Shown here piece after piece: positions 25,945 through 34,418 of a stretch of DNA of 64,000 bases. Below the pieces are notes generated by a model that searched no databases, was not told the origin of the DNA, and was given only the letters and a program-made list of their open reading frames with translations. Within the stretch, counting starts at the first letter, position 1; each line of letters opens with the position of its first letter. Source of the stretch: an uncultured Pelagibacteraceae bacterium (GTDB taxonomy: Bacteria; Pseudomonadota; Alphaproteobacteria; Pelagibacterales; Pelagibacteraceae). The stretch covers positions 62,001-126,000 of the forward strand of contig CACDPY010000002.1 in the NCBI GenBank assembly GCA_902554765.1. The letters are read 5' to 3'. The translations under genes and the position numbers were made by a program.

Positions 25945-27435
25945 ATGAAGTTATTTTTTATACTCGGTAATCAATTATTTCCATTAAAATACCTCGACCG
26001 CTTCAAAAAAGACCATATATTCTTTATGGCAGAAGACAATGGTTTATGTACTTACGAAAAACATCATAAGCAGAAAATACTATTATTCTTGTCTTCCATG
26101 CGATCTTATGCAGACAAACTCAAAAAGAATAAATTTAAATTAGAGTATATAAAAATTGAAGATAAAGAATTTAAAGATGATTACCTTAAAAAATTAAAAA
26201 AGATTGTTAATTCAAAAAATATTAAAGAGATTTCTAGTTTTGAAATCGAAGATAAGTTTTTTGAAAAAAAAATTTCACAATTCTTAAAAAAAGAAAAAAT
26301 TAATTGGAATGTTGTTCAAACTCCTATGTTTTTAAACTCAAGAGATGAATTCAAAAATTACTTAGGAAAATCAAAAAAACCTTTCATGGCAACATTTTAT
26401 AAAGAATCTAGAAAAAAATCTGGAATATTGATGGGTGCAGATGGAAATCCAATCGGAGGAAAGTGGAGCTTTGATGAGGATAATAGAAATAAATTACCAA
26501 AAGATATTTCAATACCAAAATTTCCTAAAATTAATGAAACTAATCATACAAAAAAGTTAAAGCCTATCGTAGAAAAATTATTTAAAGATCATCCAGGTAG
26601 TACAGATAATTTTTGGTTGGCAACAGAATTTGATGACGTGGTTAAACTACTAAATTTTTTTATAAAAGAAAAATCAAATTTGTTTGGTGATTATGAGGAC
26701 GCAGTAAATCAAAAAGACTACATTTTATTTCATAGTGCTTTAAGCCCTTATATCAATCTAGGTTTAATAACTCCTAAATTTATTATTCAAAAAGTTTTAG
26801 ATTTTCACAAAAAAAATAAAATAAGAATGAACTCTTTAGAAGGTTACATTCGACAAATAATTGGTTGGAGAGAGTTTATGCGAGGAATTTATCAAAGTTA
26901 TTCTGAAGAAATGGAAACAAAAAATTTTTTTAAACAAAATAGAAAAATGAAAAAATCTTGGTACGATGGAACAACAGGTTTGCCACCATTAGATTATGCA
27001 ATCAAGAATGCATTAAACCATGGCTGGTCTCATCACATTGAAAGACTAATGATTTTATCTAATATTATGAACCTTTGTGAAATCAAACCAAACGTAGTTT
27101 ATAAATGGTTTATGGAAATGTTTGTAGATTCTTCTGACTGGGTAATGGTACCAAATGTTTATGGCATGGGATTATTCAGTGATGGTGGATTATTTGCAAC
27201 CAAACCGTATATCTGTGGGTCTGCTTATTTTATGAAAATGATGGATTTTAAAAAAGGAGAGTGGTGCAATACAATGGATGGTCTTTATTGGAGATTTATA
27301 AATCGAAACAGAAAATTTTTTTTAACTAACCCTAGACTATCAATGATGGTAAGAATTTTTGATAAAATGAAAACGGATAGAAAAAAATTAATTTTATCTG
27401 AGGCAGATAAATTTATTAAACAAAATACGATTTAA
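25945..27435 (+). CDS. Cryptochrome/photolyase-related protein (FeS-BCP/PhrB-like), CxxC cluster site missing
   Basis: The 496 residues match the deoxyribodipyrimidine photolyase-related family of bacterial (6-4) photolyases: FILGNQLFP at the start (N-terminal antenna domain), then the helical FAD domain with GYIRQIIGWREFMRG, HGWSHHIERLMILSN, DSSDWVMVPNVYGM and GGLFATKPY. In PhrB-type enzymes the following segment holds CxxC and a further Cys for a [4Fe-4S] cluster. Here it is shortened to SAYFMKMMDFKKGEWCNTMDGL, with only the last Cys kept. It probably repairs UV lesions using FAD. Its stop overlaps the start of a DUF2256 gene, a usual partner. Confidence 0.9.
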   Translation: MKLFFILGNQLFPLKYLDRFKKDHIFFMAEDNGLCTYEKHHKQKILLFLSSMRSYADKLKKNKFKLEYIKIEDKEFKDDYLKKLKKIVNSKNIKEISSFEIEDKFFEKKISQFLKKEKINWNVVQTPMFLNSRDEFKNYLGKSKKPFMATFYKESRKKSGILMGADGNPIGGKWSFDEDNRNKLPKDISIPKFPKINETNHTKKLKPIVEKLFKDHPGSTDNFWLATEFDDVVKLLNFFIKEKSNLFGDYEDAVNQKDYILFHSALSPYINLGLITPKFIIQKVLDFHKKNKIRMNSLEGYIRQIIGWREFMRGIYQSYSEEMETKNFFKQNRKMKKSWYDGTTGLPPLDYAIKNALNHGWSHHIERLMILSNIMNLCEIKPNVVYKWFMEMFVDSSDWVMVPNVYGMGLFSDGGLFATKPYICGSAYFMKMMDFKKGEWCNTMDGLYWRFINRNRKFFLTNPRLSMMVRIFDKMKTDRKKLILSEADKFIKQNTI

Positions 27436-27563
27436 TGAGAAAAGAAAATTTACCATTTAAAACCTGTCCAGTTTGTAAAAGACCTTTTGTTTGGCGAAAG
27501 AAATGGAAACTAAATTGGGATAGAGTAAAATATTGTTCTAAAAAGTGTTCTAAGCTAAGCTAA
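27435..27563 (+). CDS. DUF2256 zinc-ribbon-like small protein
   Basis: A 42-residue protein: two pairs of cysteines, CPVC (11-14) and CSKKC (34-38), enclose the aromatic/basic RPFVWRKKWKLNWDRVKY segment. This is the DUF2256 pattern, and these genes are typically next to photolyase/cryptochrome genes. The ATG overlaps the photolyase stop (TAATG), so the two are translated together. Four Cys suggest one zinc. Function is unknown; a role in photolyase maturation or DNA binding is only a guess. Confidence 0.88.
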   Translation: MRKENLPFKTCPVCKRPFVWRKKWKLNWDRVKYCSKKCSKLS

Positions 27564-27596
27564 CTTGAGTGAATATAAAAGAAATTTATAAGGATT

Positions 27597-27818
27597 ATGA
27601 ATAATAAAATTTTTGAATGGGCAGGGGTTATTACCGCAATTTTATATTCATTATTTGTAGCCATGAATATTGGTATAGAGTTCTTTGGTTTTTGTTTATT
27701 GCTTATATCTGCAATCTTAATTGGAATTTGGGCTTATAGGGGTGGTCACAGAGGAATATTATTTTTACAATTCTTTTATGCGACGGCTGGAATTATCGGA
27801 ATGTTTAGGTGGTTTTAA
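27597..27818 (+). CDS. Small membrane protein in the photolyase cluster
   Basis: The 73 residues contain three short hydrophobic helices; the last part, IWAYRGGHRGILFLQFFYATAGIIGMFRWF, looks well conserved in type (charged turn, then aromatic helix end). A ribosome site AAGG precedes the ATG. I know no assigned function. It follows DUF2256 by 33 bases and its stop shares TTAA with the convergent second photolyase gene. Confidence 0.65.
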   Translation: MNNKIFEWAGVITAILYSLFVAMNIGIEFFGFCLLLISAILIGIWAYRGGHRGILFLQFFYATAGIIGMFRWF

Positions 27819-28957
27819 TTAAAAGTTGTAATTATTTTTGGAATATAATTTTTAAAATTAAAAAAACCTTTATTACAATATTGCCAAGAAAATTGGTCTA
27901 ATTTTCTATATAAAAATTCTATTTTTAAATTATTTGTATTTATAAAATCTAGGTTTTCACCAACTGTGGGATATAAACCATAAGAAGTTTCATTAATATT
28001 CTGTATCTCACTTAAATCTATAATTTCAGTATTGATTGATTTTTCTTCCAATCTCTTTTTTTGATCTTCAATTAATTGTGACTTGAATTTTACTAATTTT
28101 TCACTGAGCTCTATAGTTCGGTTTTCATTTTTGTTAGAAATTAAAAAAACCTTTTTAAATTTTTGATCTTTAAAATCACCTATTTCAAAAGACAAATTAT
28201 TCTCAAAAATGAGAAGATTTTTTTCTTCAAGATTTTGTGGATTGTTAAACTCAAATTTTGATGCAGCATAAGTTTTGTTACTGGTTTTTGGTGCAGCATT
28301 TTCATTAAGTTTGATATTGCTAAATCTGTTGTTGGTAAATTTTTTAATGTTCCATTCACTAGCTAAATAATTTTTACCTTGCGTTTGAATTCCAGCAACC
28401 CATCTCCATCCTAAAGTATTTGCTGCAGCATCTCCATCGTATAAATGCTTCATGAAAAACTCAGCTCCTAATTGCCAGGGAAGCTCTAAAGTAAAAACCC
28501 AAATACTTGCAAACCACATTCTTGCGTGATTATGTAAGTAGTTGTTTTCCTTTAATTCATTTATCCATTCATTAAAGCAATCTATTTTCGTATTTCCTTC
28601 AATAGCTTTTTTATAATTAGCATTATCTTTAAATTCTTCACGAATTTTTTTTAATTCGTTTAAATAATCCGTCCAAACAGCTGGTCTTAGTTCTAACCAA
28701 CCTTTCCAATATGTTCTCCAAAGAACTTCTTGAATAAATTTTTCATTTTTTGAAAATGAAAATTTACTTAATGATTTTTTAATTACTTCTAACTCAGAAA
28801 TTATCCCATGAGTAATATAGGGTGAAAGGCATGAAATATTTGATCTATTGTCAGGACCATAATCAAAATTTCTTAATCTTGAATATTCAAATAAATTTTG
28901 CTCAATAAAATTATTTAGCTTTTCAATGGCCAAGGCCCTTGACGTCCCAAAGTTCAT
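27815..28957 (-). CDS. Photolyase FAD-domain protein with reversed domain order
   Basis: The first 230 residues are the photolyase/cryptochrome FAD-binding helical domain: LSPYITHGIIS, VLWRTYWKGWLELRP, HNHARMWFASIWVFTLELPW and DGDAAANTLGWRWVAG. The usual N-terminal alpha/beta antenna domain is absent. Instead an alpha/beta-looking region (NLLIFENNLSFEIG, KKVFLISNKNENRT) follows the FAD domain and ends with FSWQYCNKGFFNFKNYIP. It has 380 residues. Related marine alphaproteobacterial proteins share this order to my knowledge. DNA repair is likely but unproven. Confidence 0.8.
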   Translation of the reverse strand: MNFGTSRALAIEKLNNFIEQNLFEYSRLRNFDYGPDNRSNISCLSPYITHGIISELEVIKKSLSKFSFSKNEKFIQEVLWRTYWKGWLELRPAVWTDYLNELKKIREEFKDNANYKKAIEGNTKIDCFNEWINELKENNYLHNHARMWFASIWVFTLELPWQLGAEFFMKHLYDGDAAANTLGWRWVAGIQTQGKNYLASEWNIKKFTNNRFSNIKLNENAAPKTSNKTYAASKFEFNNPQNLEEKNLLIFENNLSFEIGDFKDQKFKKVFLISNKNENRTIELSEKLVKFKSQLIEDQKKRLEEKSINTEIIDLSEIQNINETSYGLYPTVGENLDFINTNNLKIEFLYRKLDQFSWQYCNKGFFNFKNYIPKIITTFN

Positions 28958-28962
28958 TAAAT

Positions 28963-29343
28963 TTATTTATTTTTTTTCTTTTTAAGACCTAATTTATCAC
29001 TATGTCTTAATCTTAATATAACAATTGCAGCTGCAATAAGAACTATTGCAACAGCTTCATAAACTAGCGCGGTTGGATCCATTTCTTTTCCTTGTAGAAT
29101 AATAAATCGTGCAAGGGCAGTGATAGCGATTAAAAGTGGTAGAGTTATACTGATTGATTGTTGATTCCAAAAAACTCTTACCATTGCTAAAACTTCTAGA
29201 TATAGAAACATTAATAATAAGTCAGCTAAAGTTACTGATTGATTGAGAAACATATTTTTAATTTCTATACCAACTGCTATTACTGTGCTTATTAAAATAA
29301 TACACATTAAAATTAGTTGTAAATTTTTAGCAATCTTTTCCAT
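28963..29343 (-). CDS. PsiE-family (phosphate-starvation-inducible) membrane protein
   Basis: Four hydrophobic helices and the family core FLYLEVLAMVRVFW followed by ITLPLLIAITALARFIIL and KEMDPTALVYEAVAIVLIA identify PsiE-like proteins. It has 126 residues with a Lys-rich tail. PsiE is part of the Pho regulon in E. coli, but its role is unknown, and no pho-box is visible here. The ATG overlaps the stop of the preceding unknown membrane gene (TAATG), so they form a pair. Confidence 0.82.
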   Translation of the reverse strand: MEKIAKNLQLILMCIILISTVIAVGIEIKNMFLNQSVTLADLLLMFLYLEVLAMVRVFWNQQSISITLPLLIAITALARFIILQGKEMDPTALVYEAVAIVLIAAAIVILRLRHSDKLGLKKKKNK

Positions 29344-29801
29344 TACTTATCTTTACTAAATGGTAGCCATTTTTCAAATACTGATTTTGATGGACCATCA
29401 TAAGGTATTGAATATGAACTTGGATTGGGACTTGTTAAAACCTCAATTCCTTTTGAGAATACAAAAATAAAAACAATAACGAATACTATAACCATTATTT
29501 TAAATGGATCGAAATTTTTAGTCTTGAACACATTAGCTGACTGTTCTTCTGCTTTGTGAAAGTGTTTGAAAGTCATATAAACAGCAAAAATTAATCCAAT
29601 GTGAGCAACGTAAAGCCCAGCCCAACCAAAAGCGAAAGTTGTGTAAGAAAAAACATATAAACTAAAAACAGTTGTCCATATAAAACTTAATACTAATAAG
29701 ATTTGTAATCTAACAGCTTTTGGCAGAGATCTAAGATCATTTTTGCTATCATCAAATAAAATATTTGCTGAGTCCTGCATCCATTTTTTTAAACTATTCA
29801 T
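29343..29801 (-). CDS. Three-helix membrane protein, unknown
   Basis: The 152-residue protein has a soluble N-terminal segment (WMQDSANILFDDSKNDLRSLPKAVR), two adjoining helices (LQILLVLSFIWTTVFSLYVF and GWAGLYVAHIGLIFAVYMTF), a charged loop, a third helix MVIVFVIVFIFVF and a Pro/Ser-rich tail. I recognise no family. It is co-transcribed with the PsiE-like gene, which it overlaps by one base. Confidence 0.65.
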   Translation of the reverse strand: MNSLKKWMQDSANILFDDSKNDLRSLPKAVRLQILLVLSFIWTTVFSLYVFSYTTFAFGWAGLYVAHIGLIFAVYMTFKHFHKAEEQSANVFKTKNFDPFKIMVIVFVIVFIFVFSKGIEVLTSPNPSSYSIPYDGPSKSVFEKWLPFSKDK

Positions 29802-29861
29802 AACTTACTGGTATTCGTTATAATGATATATACAATTGACAAATTGTCCAGTTATGAAGCG

Positions 29862-31049
29862 CTAATTTCTTAACTTTTTTTTATGAAAATTTATAAATCT
29901 TTCAACATTTGATTTATTAAATGATTTATTTTCTTCAAAAGAAACCTTTTTCATAGAATAAGCTTTGCTATTTGTAATCCTTGATTCGATTGTAATGTTT
30001 CCTTTATAAAGTTTTAATTTAATAGTTCCATTAACCTTATTTTTTTTTAGATCTACAATCTTTTGTAATTTAAATCTTTCTTTTGAATACCAATAACCAT
30101 TGTAAATTAATTCAGCATATCTTGGCATTATGCTATCTTTTTTATGCATTGTTTCTTTATCCAATGTAATAGATTCAATTGCTCTATGAGCATGAATTAA
30201 TAAGGTTCCTCCTGGAGTTTCATAAACCCCTCTTGATTTTATTCCTAAGAATCTATTTTCAACAACATCAACTCTACCAATTCCATTTTTTCCAGCTAGT
30301 TGATTAAGTTTTTCAAGTAATTTTGCTGGAGTTAATTTTTTTCCATTAACTCCTATTGGATCTCCATTTCTAAATTTAATTGAAACAAATGTTGGTTTAT
30401 TTGGAGCTTTTTCTGGTGAAACAGTTCTTTGATAAAGAAATTCTGGTGCAGAATTTTTGGGATTTTCTAAAACTTTGCCTTCGGTTGAAGTGTGAAATAA
30501 ATTATCATCTATTGAAAAGGGTGGGGCACCTTTTTTATCTTTTGGAATAGAAATTTTATTTTTTTTTGCATAATTTATTAAGTCTGTTCTTGATTTTAAT
30601 TTCCATATTCTCCACGGTGCAATTATTTTTATTTTTGGACCAAAGTAATGATAGCCAAGTTCAAATCTAACTTGATCATTCCCCTTTCCAGTTGATCCAT
30701 GGGATACAGCGTATGCTTTGTATTTTTTTGCTACCCTTATTTGATCTTTTGCAATCAGTGGTCTCGCTATTGAAGTTCCTAACAAGTAAACACCTTCATA
30801 AATCGCATGACCTCTAAGCATTGGAAATACATAATCTTTTATAAATATATCCTTAAGATCTTTTATAATTATGCTCTTAACTCCTAATTTTTTAGCATTT
30901 AAAATAATTTTTTTTTTATCAATTTCTTGACCAATATCTGCAGTGTAACAAATTACTTCAGCATTATAATTTTCCTGAAGCCACTTAAGTATAACAGATG
31001 TGTCTAAGCCACCAGAATAAGCTAAGACAATTCTTTTTTTGGATTTCAT
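29862..31049 (-). CDS. argG: Argininosuccinate synthase
   Basis: ArgG joins citrulline and aspartate with ATP in arginine synthesis. The PP-loop AYSGGLDTSVIL is at the N-terminus, followed by HGSTGKGNDQVRFELG, which binds citrulline/aspartate, and GRVDVVENRFLGIKSRG. I chose the ATG at 31049; a TTG one codon earlier at 31052 is less likely. The length is 395 residues, standard. It lies four bases after the IalB-family gene on the minus strand. Confidence 0.96.
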   Translation of the reverse strand: MKSKKRIVLAYSGGLDTSVILKWLQENYNAEVICYTADIGQEIDKKKIILNAKKLGVKSIIIKDLKDIFIKDYVFPMLRGHAIYEGVYLLGTSIARPLIAKDQIRVAKKYKAYAVSHGSTGKGNDQVRFELGYHYFGPKIKIIAPWRIWKLKSRTDLINYAKKNKISIPKDKKGAPPFSIDDNLFHTSTEGKVLENPKNSAPEFLYQRTVSPEKAPNKPTFVSIKFRNGDPIGVNGKKLTPAKLLEKLNQLAGKNGIGRVDVVENRFLGIKSRGVYETPGGTLLIHAHRAIESITLDKETMHKKDSIMPRYAELIYNGYWYSKERFKLQKIVDLKKNKVNGTIKLKLYKGNITIESRITNSKAYSMKKVSFEENKSFNKSNVERFINFHKKKLRN

Positions 31050-31052
31050 CAA

Positions 31053-31565
31053 TTAACTGCAGGCTTTTTTGGCAGTATTATAAGCCTTCGTAAATCCTAA
31101 CAATGAGTAGTGGTCAATAGTTTGAGACCCCTTTTCATTATAGCCTGAAAGCATAATTCTTGATCCCTTTTTCATTACTTTAACCATTATTTTTTCTTTT
31201 TTATTACTAGTCATCCAAGCAAAGCCTTGCTCTTTGATATCAAATTTAAATTTGTTATTTCCAGAAGTTGCTAAAACAGTATTATTTTTATTGAACTCAT
31301 ATCCTGCAGTCGCACTTATTTCATTAGAAATTTTTTCACCAGGTCTAAAAGTTATAAATAATCTTGCGTCTCTCTTATTTTTTTTTGGTGCTTGTAAAAC
31401 AGGAACTGATTGAGCAAAACATACTTTGCCAGATTGCTCTGACATTACCATAACTTCCCAATCTTTAAACTTACCAACTTTTTTTAAATCATCTGCAAAA
31501 GCATTAGATATAAAAATAATTGAAATAAATACTGATAAAAATATAATTTTTTTAATTATGGACAT
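31053..31565 (-). CDS. Invasion-associated locus B (IalB) family periplasmic protein
   Basis: A signal peptide (IIFLSVFISIIFISNAFA) precedes the IalB core: GKFKDWEVMVMSEQSGKVCFAQS, the FITFRPGEKISNEIS segment and GSQTIDHYSLLGFTKAYNTAKKAC, where the two Cys probably form a disulfide. It has 170 residues. The name comes from Bartonella, but the family is general in alphaproteobacteria and its function in free-living cells is not known. It overlaps the aldo/keto reductase gene by ten bases. Confidence 0.88.
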   Translation of the reverse strand: MSIIKKIIFLSVFISIIFISNAFADDLKKVGKFKDWEVMVMSEQSGKVCFAQSVPVLQAPKKNKRDARLFITFRPGEKISNEISATAGYEFNKNNTVLATSGNNKFKFDIKEQGFAWMTSNKKEKIMVKVMKKGSRIMLSGYNEKGSQTIDHYSLLGFTKAYNTAKKACS

Positions 31566-32593
31566 GGGTTTGGATAAATTTTTTGTACTTTATTAATTTC
31601 ATTTAAAATTTCTTCTGTTAAATTTATATTTACACTTTCTATATCAGTTTTCAACTGCTCCATAGTAGTTGCACCTATTATAACAGAAGTAACAAATGGT
31701 TGAATTTCCAAAAATTTTAAAGACATTTGTGCCAAATCTAACTTGTATTTTTTTGCCACTTTATAATAAGCTTCGATTGCCTCTTCTGCATTAGGCTTAT
31801 TATATCTAGTCCAAAAATCCTTATGTAGAGCTATTCTTGATTTTCTAGGCAGTTGATTATTTCTATATTTTCCTGAAAGGTATCCACAAGCAAGAGGAGA
31901 GTAGGCTAAAAGCCCTGATTTTTCTCGGACCGATATTTCAGCAAGACCTACTTCATAAGTCCTGTTGAGTAGATTGTATGGATTTTGTACTGAAAGCATT
32001 CTTGGAAGATTTTTGTTTTTTGATATTTCCAAAAATTTTGCTAAACCCCACGGAGTTTCGTTTGATAAACCAACGTACCTTATTTTGCCTTGATCTATAA
32101 ATTTTTTTAAACTTTCTAAAATATCTTCAAATTTAGTCCATTCACCATCTTCCTCATGTTCATAACCTAATTTTCCAAAAAAATTTGTATTTCTTTCTGG
32201 CCAGTGAAGTTGATATAAATCAATGTAATCTGTTTTAAGTCTTCTTAAACTTCCTTCTAATGCCTCAGTAATATTTTTTTTCCCAAACTGATTACCACCA
32301 CCTCTCACATATTCTCTCATAGGCCCGCAAACTTTTGTAGCAAGAATTACCTTGTTTCTTTTTTTAGTTTTTTCAAACCAATTTCCAATAATTTCTTCTG
32401 TACTCCCAAAAGTTTCTTCTCTTGGAGGAATAGAATAAATTTCTGCTGTATCCCAAAAATTTACACCTTGATCTAAAGCATAATCCATTTGCTCGAACCC
32501 TTCATCTTGGGTATTTTGCTCACCCCATGTCATTGTTCCGAGACAAATTGTACTCACATCAAGATCTGTATTTCCTAATTTTTTATAGTTCAT
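31556..32593 (-). CDS. Aldo/keto reductase, Tas-like
   Basis: A TIM-barrel NADPH-dependent reductase of 345 residues. The family features are LGTMTWGEQNTQDEGFEQMD at the N-terminus, the catalytic Asp/Tyr in NFWDTAEIYSIPP, Lys in VILATKVCG, His in LYQLHWPERN, and the cofactor-binding end VTSVIIGATTMEQLK. Residue pattern and length resemble E. coli Tas (AKR12-like). The substrate is not evident. It leads the akr-ialB-argG transcript. Confidence 0.9.
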   Translation of the reverse strand: MNYKKLGNTDLDVSTICLGTMTWGEQNTQDEGFEQMDYALDQGVNFWDTAEIYSIPPREETFGSTEEIIGNWFEKTKKRNKVILATKVCGPMREYVRGGGNQFGKKNITEALEGSLRRLKTDYIDLYQLHWPERNTNFFGKLGYEHEEDGEWTKFEDILESLKKFIDQGKIRYVGLSNETPWGLAKFLEISKNKNLPRMLSVQNPYNLLNRTYEVGLAEISVREKSGLLAYSPLACGYLSGKYRNNQLPRKSRIALHKDFWTRYNKPNAEEAIEAYYKVAKKYKLDLAQMSLKFLEIQPFVTSVIIGATTMEQLKTDIESVNINLTEEILNEINKVQKIYPNPCP

Positions 32594-32638
32594 TGAGGTT
32601 TTATAGTGTTAATTTTTTTATTAATCTTTTAAGGTATC

Positions 32639-32667
32639 TTGAATAATTAGTAAAAGAATATTATATA
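32639..32667 (+). promoter_or_regulatory. Promoter candidate for the Bax-inhibitor-1 gene
   Basis: TTGAAT at 32639-32644 and TATATA at 32662-32667 have 17-base spacing. The ATG is only nine bases downstream of the -10, so the mRNA would have an almost absent leader. Confidence 0.45.
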
Positions 32668-32676
32668 TAGTTCATT

Positions 32677-33438
32677 ATGGAATTTGATAAAAAAGGAATT
32701 TTAGGAAGAGCTGCATCAGCAGCACAGTCAACAGTAGTAACAGATGAAGGCTTAAGAGCCTACATGCTTAAAGTTTACAATTATATGGCAACAGGGATAT
32801 TGTTAACTGGTATAGTTGCTCTTTTAACATTTAAAATGTCAGTTATTACAAACGATGCGGGATCAATTGTTGGTTTAACATCTATGGGAAATGCCATTTA
32901 TATGTCAGGACTTAAGTGGATTGTTATGTTGGCGCCTTTGGGAGTAGTTTTTTATATGAGTTTTGGAATTAATAAAATGAGCGCATCTAAAGCTCAGACG
33001 ACTTTTTGGGTTTTTGCAGCATTGATGGGATTATCTTTATCTTCAATTTTATTAGTTTACACTGGAATGAGTGTAACTAGAGTTTTCTTTATCTGTTCAG
33101 CTACCTTCGGAGCTATGAGCATTTATGGTTACACAACTAAAAGAGATCTAACTAAGTTAGGATCTTTTTTAATGATGGGACTTATAGGAATTATTATTGC
33201 TTCATTAGTTAATATTTTTTTGAAATCTTCTATGATGTATTTTGTGATATCAATTTTAGGAGTTTTAATCTTTGTAGGCTTGACAGCATATGATACTCAA
33301 AAAATCAAAAATATGTACGCAGCAAGTGATACAGGTGAACTTATGGGTAAAAAAGCTGTGATGGGAGCATTAACTCTTTACTTAGATTTCATTAATTTAT
33401 TTATTATGCTTCTAAGGCTTTTTGGTCAAAGACGATAA
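32677..33438 (+). CDS. Bax inhibitor-1/YccA-family membrane protein
   Basis: The 253-residue protein has about seven hydrophobic helices with the family end DTQKIKNMYAA (Asp-Thr-Gln-Lys after helix 6) and the ALTLYLDFINLFIMLLRLFG motif near the C-terminus. Bacterial members include YccA, an FtsH-interacting protein, and YetJ, a pH-dependent calcium leak channel. The function here is inferred from family only. The gene stands alone between divergent and convergent neighbours. Confidence 0.92.
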   Translation: MEFDKKGILGRAASAAQSTVVTDEGLRAYMLKVYNYMATGILLTGIVALLTFKMSVITNDAGSIVGLTSMGNAIYMSGLKWIVMLAPLGVVFYMSFGINKMSASKAQTTFWVFAALMGLSLSSILLVYTGMSVTRVFFICSATFGAMSIYGYTTKRDLTKLGSFLMMGLIGIIIASLVNIFLKSSMMYFVISILGVLIFVGLTAYDTQKIKNMYAASDTGELMGKKAVMGALTLYLDFINLFIMLLRLFGQRR

Positions 33439-33444
33439 AATTTT

Positions 33445-33786
33445 TTAAAGTTTTTTCCAGTTCGTATTTTTTAAAAGTGTTTTTAATTCAAAAGAATTCT
33501 TTAGTATTTTTCCGTTAGTATCTGTAATTAAATATTTTAGATTCTTATTTTTTGGTTTAAAGTTTTTACAAATTTTATAAAGCGCATTTTCAGTAGCATT
33601 TTTAAAAACACTAAAACCTACTTGTTTACTAGATATGCTGAGACCATAATCTTTCCAAGAACCTTCAGATACCATTTTGGCATATAAATCTAAAATAATT
33701 TTTAATTCATCTTTTTCAAAAAAATGTTTATCTTCTAACTTTTTTTCGTTTACGTTATTAACTATTAACCTTAAATTATTATTCAT
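33445..33786 (-). CDS. DUF2794-domain protein
   Basis: The core KDELKIILDLYAKMVSEG and then WKDYGLSISSKQVGFSVFKN, ALYKICKNF and LITDTNGKILKNSFELKTLL match DUF2794, a family limited to alphaproteobacteria. It has 113 residues and no signal peptide. Function is unknown. It overlaps the yciB gene by eight bases. Confidence 0.85.
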   Translation of the reverse strand: MNNNLRLIVNNVNEKKLEDKHFFEKDELKIILDLYAKMVSEGSWKDYGLSISSKQVGFSVFKNATENALYKICKNFKPKNKNLKYLITDTNGKILKNSFELKTLLKNTNWKKL

Positions 33787-34330
33787 TAGATTTATATTTA
33801 TTGATTAATCCTATTTGAAAACCCGTAAAAATAAAAGTAATAGGCAATAAGCCCCATACTTTAAAATTTACCCAAAATTCTTCTGATTGTGTTCTCCAAA
33901 CTAATTCATTTAGCATTGCAAGACCGAAAAAAAAATATACCCATCTTTTATTTAGTAAGTCCCAACCTTCATTAGTTAATGAAACAGATTTTCCCATTAA
34001 TTTTTTGAGTATTGGTTCATCAGTAAAATATTTACCAAATATTAGAGCTAGACCAAATAAAATATTTATAATTGTAGGCTTTATGAAAATAAAAACTGGA
34101 TTGTCAAAATAAATTGTTAATCCTCCAAAAAAAGTAATTAAAATACCACTCAATAAAGGAACTTTTGGTATTTTTTTTTCTAAAAACCACATAACAGCCA
34201 AAGCTATTATTGTCGCAACAATAAATGGTGGTATCGCAATTTTTAAATCTTTTCCACTATCGTAGTAGTAGTAAAAAAAAATTACTAATGGCCCAAAATC
34301 AGTAAGAAACTTTAAAAAAGATTTGTTCAC
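33779..34330 (-). CDS. yciB: Septation protein A / YciB (intracellular septation protein)
   Basis: This 183-residue, about five-helix membrane protein shows the family markers FLTDFGPLVIFFYYY at the N-terminus, KPTIINILFGLALIFGKYF and LNKRWVYFFFGLAMLNELVWRT. IspZ/YciB acts in septum formation and cell envelope maintenance at the inner membrane. It is divergent from hspQ with 88 bases between them. Confidence 0.92.
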   Translation of the reverse strand: MNKSFLKFLTDFGPLVIFFYYYYDSGKDLKIAIPPFIVATIIALAVMWFLEKKIPKVPLLSGILITFFGGLTIYFDNPVFIFIKPTIINILFGLALIFGKYFTDEPILKKLMGKSVSLTNEGWDLLNKRWVYFFFGLAMLNELVWRTQSEEFWVNFKVWGLLPITFIFTGFQIGLINKYKSNE

Positions 34331-34418
34331 TTTAAAGATATTAACATAAATAATATTTATACAAAAATTATAAATTTTTCTTATTGATTTTTATTTATAA
34401 ATACCCATACTAAACATA

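Noticed and set aside
34380-34418. Heat-shock (sigma-32) promoter before hspQ
   Set aside because: A partial ACCCATAC resembles the -10, but no CTTGAA-like -35 with right spacing was found.
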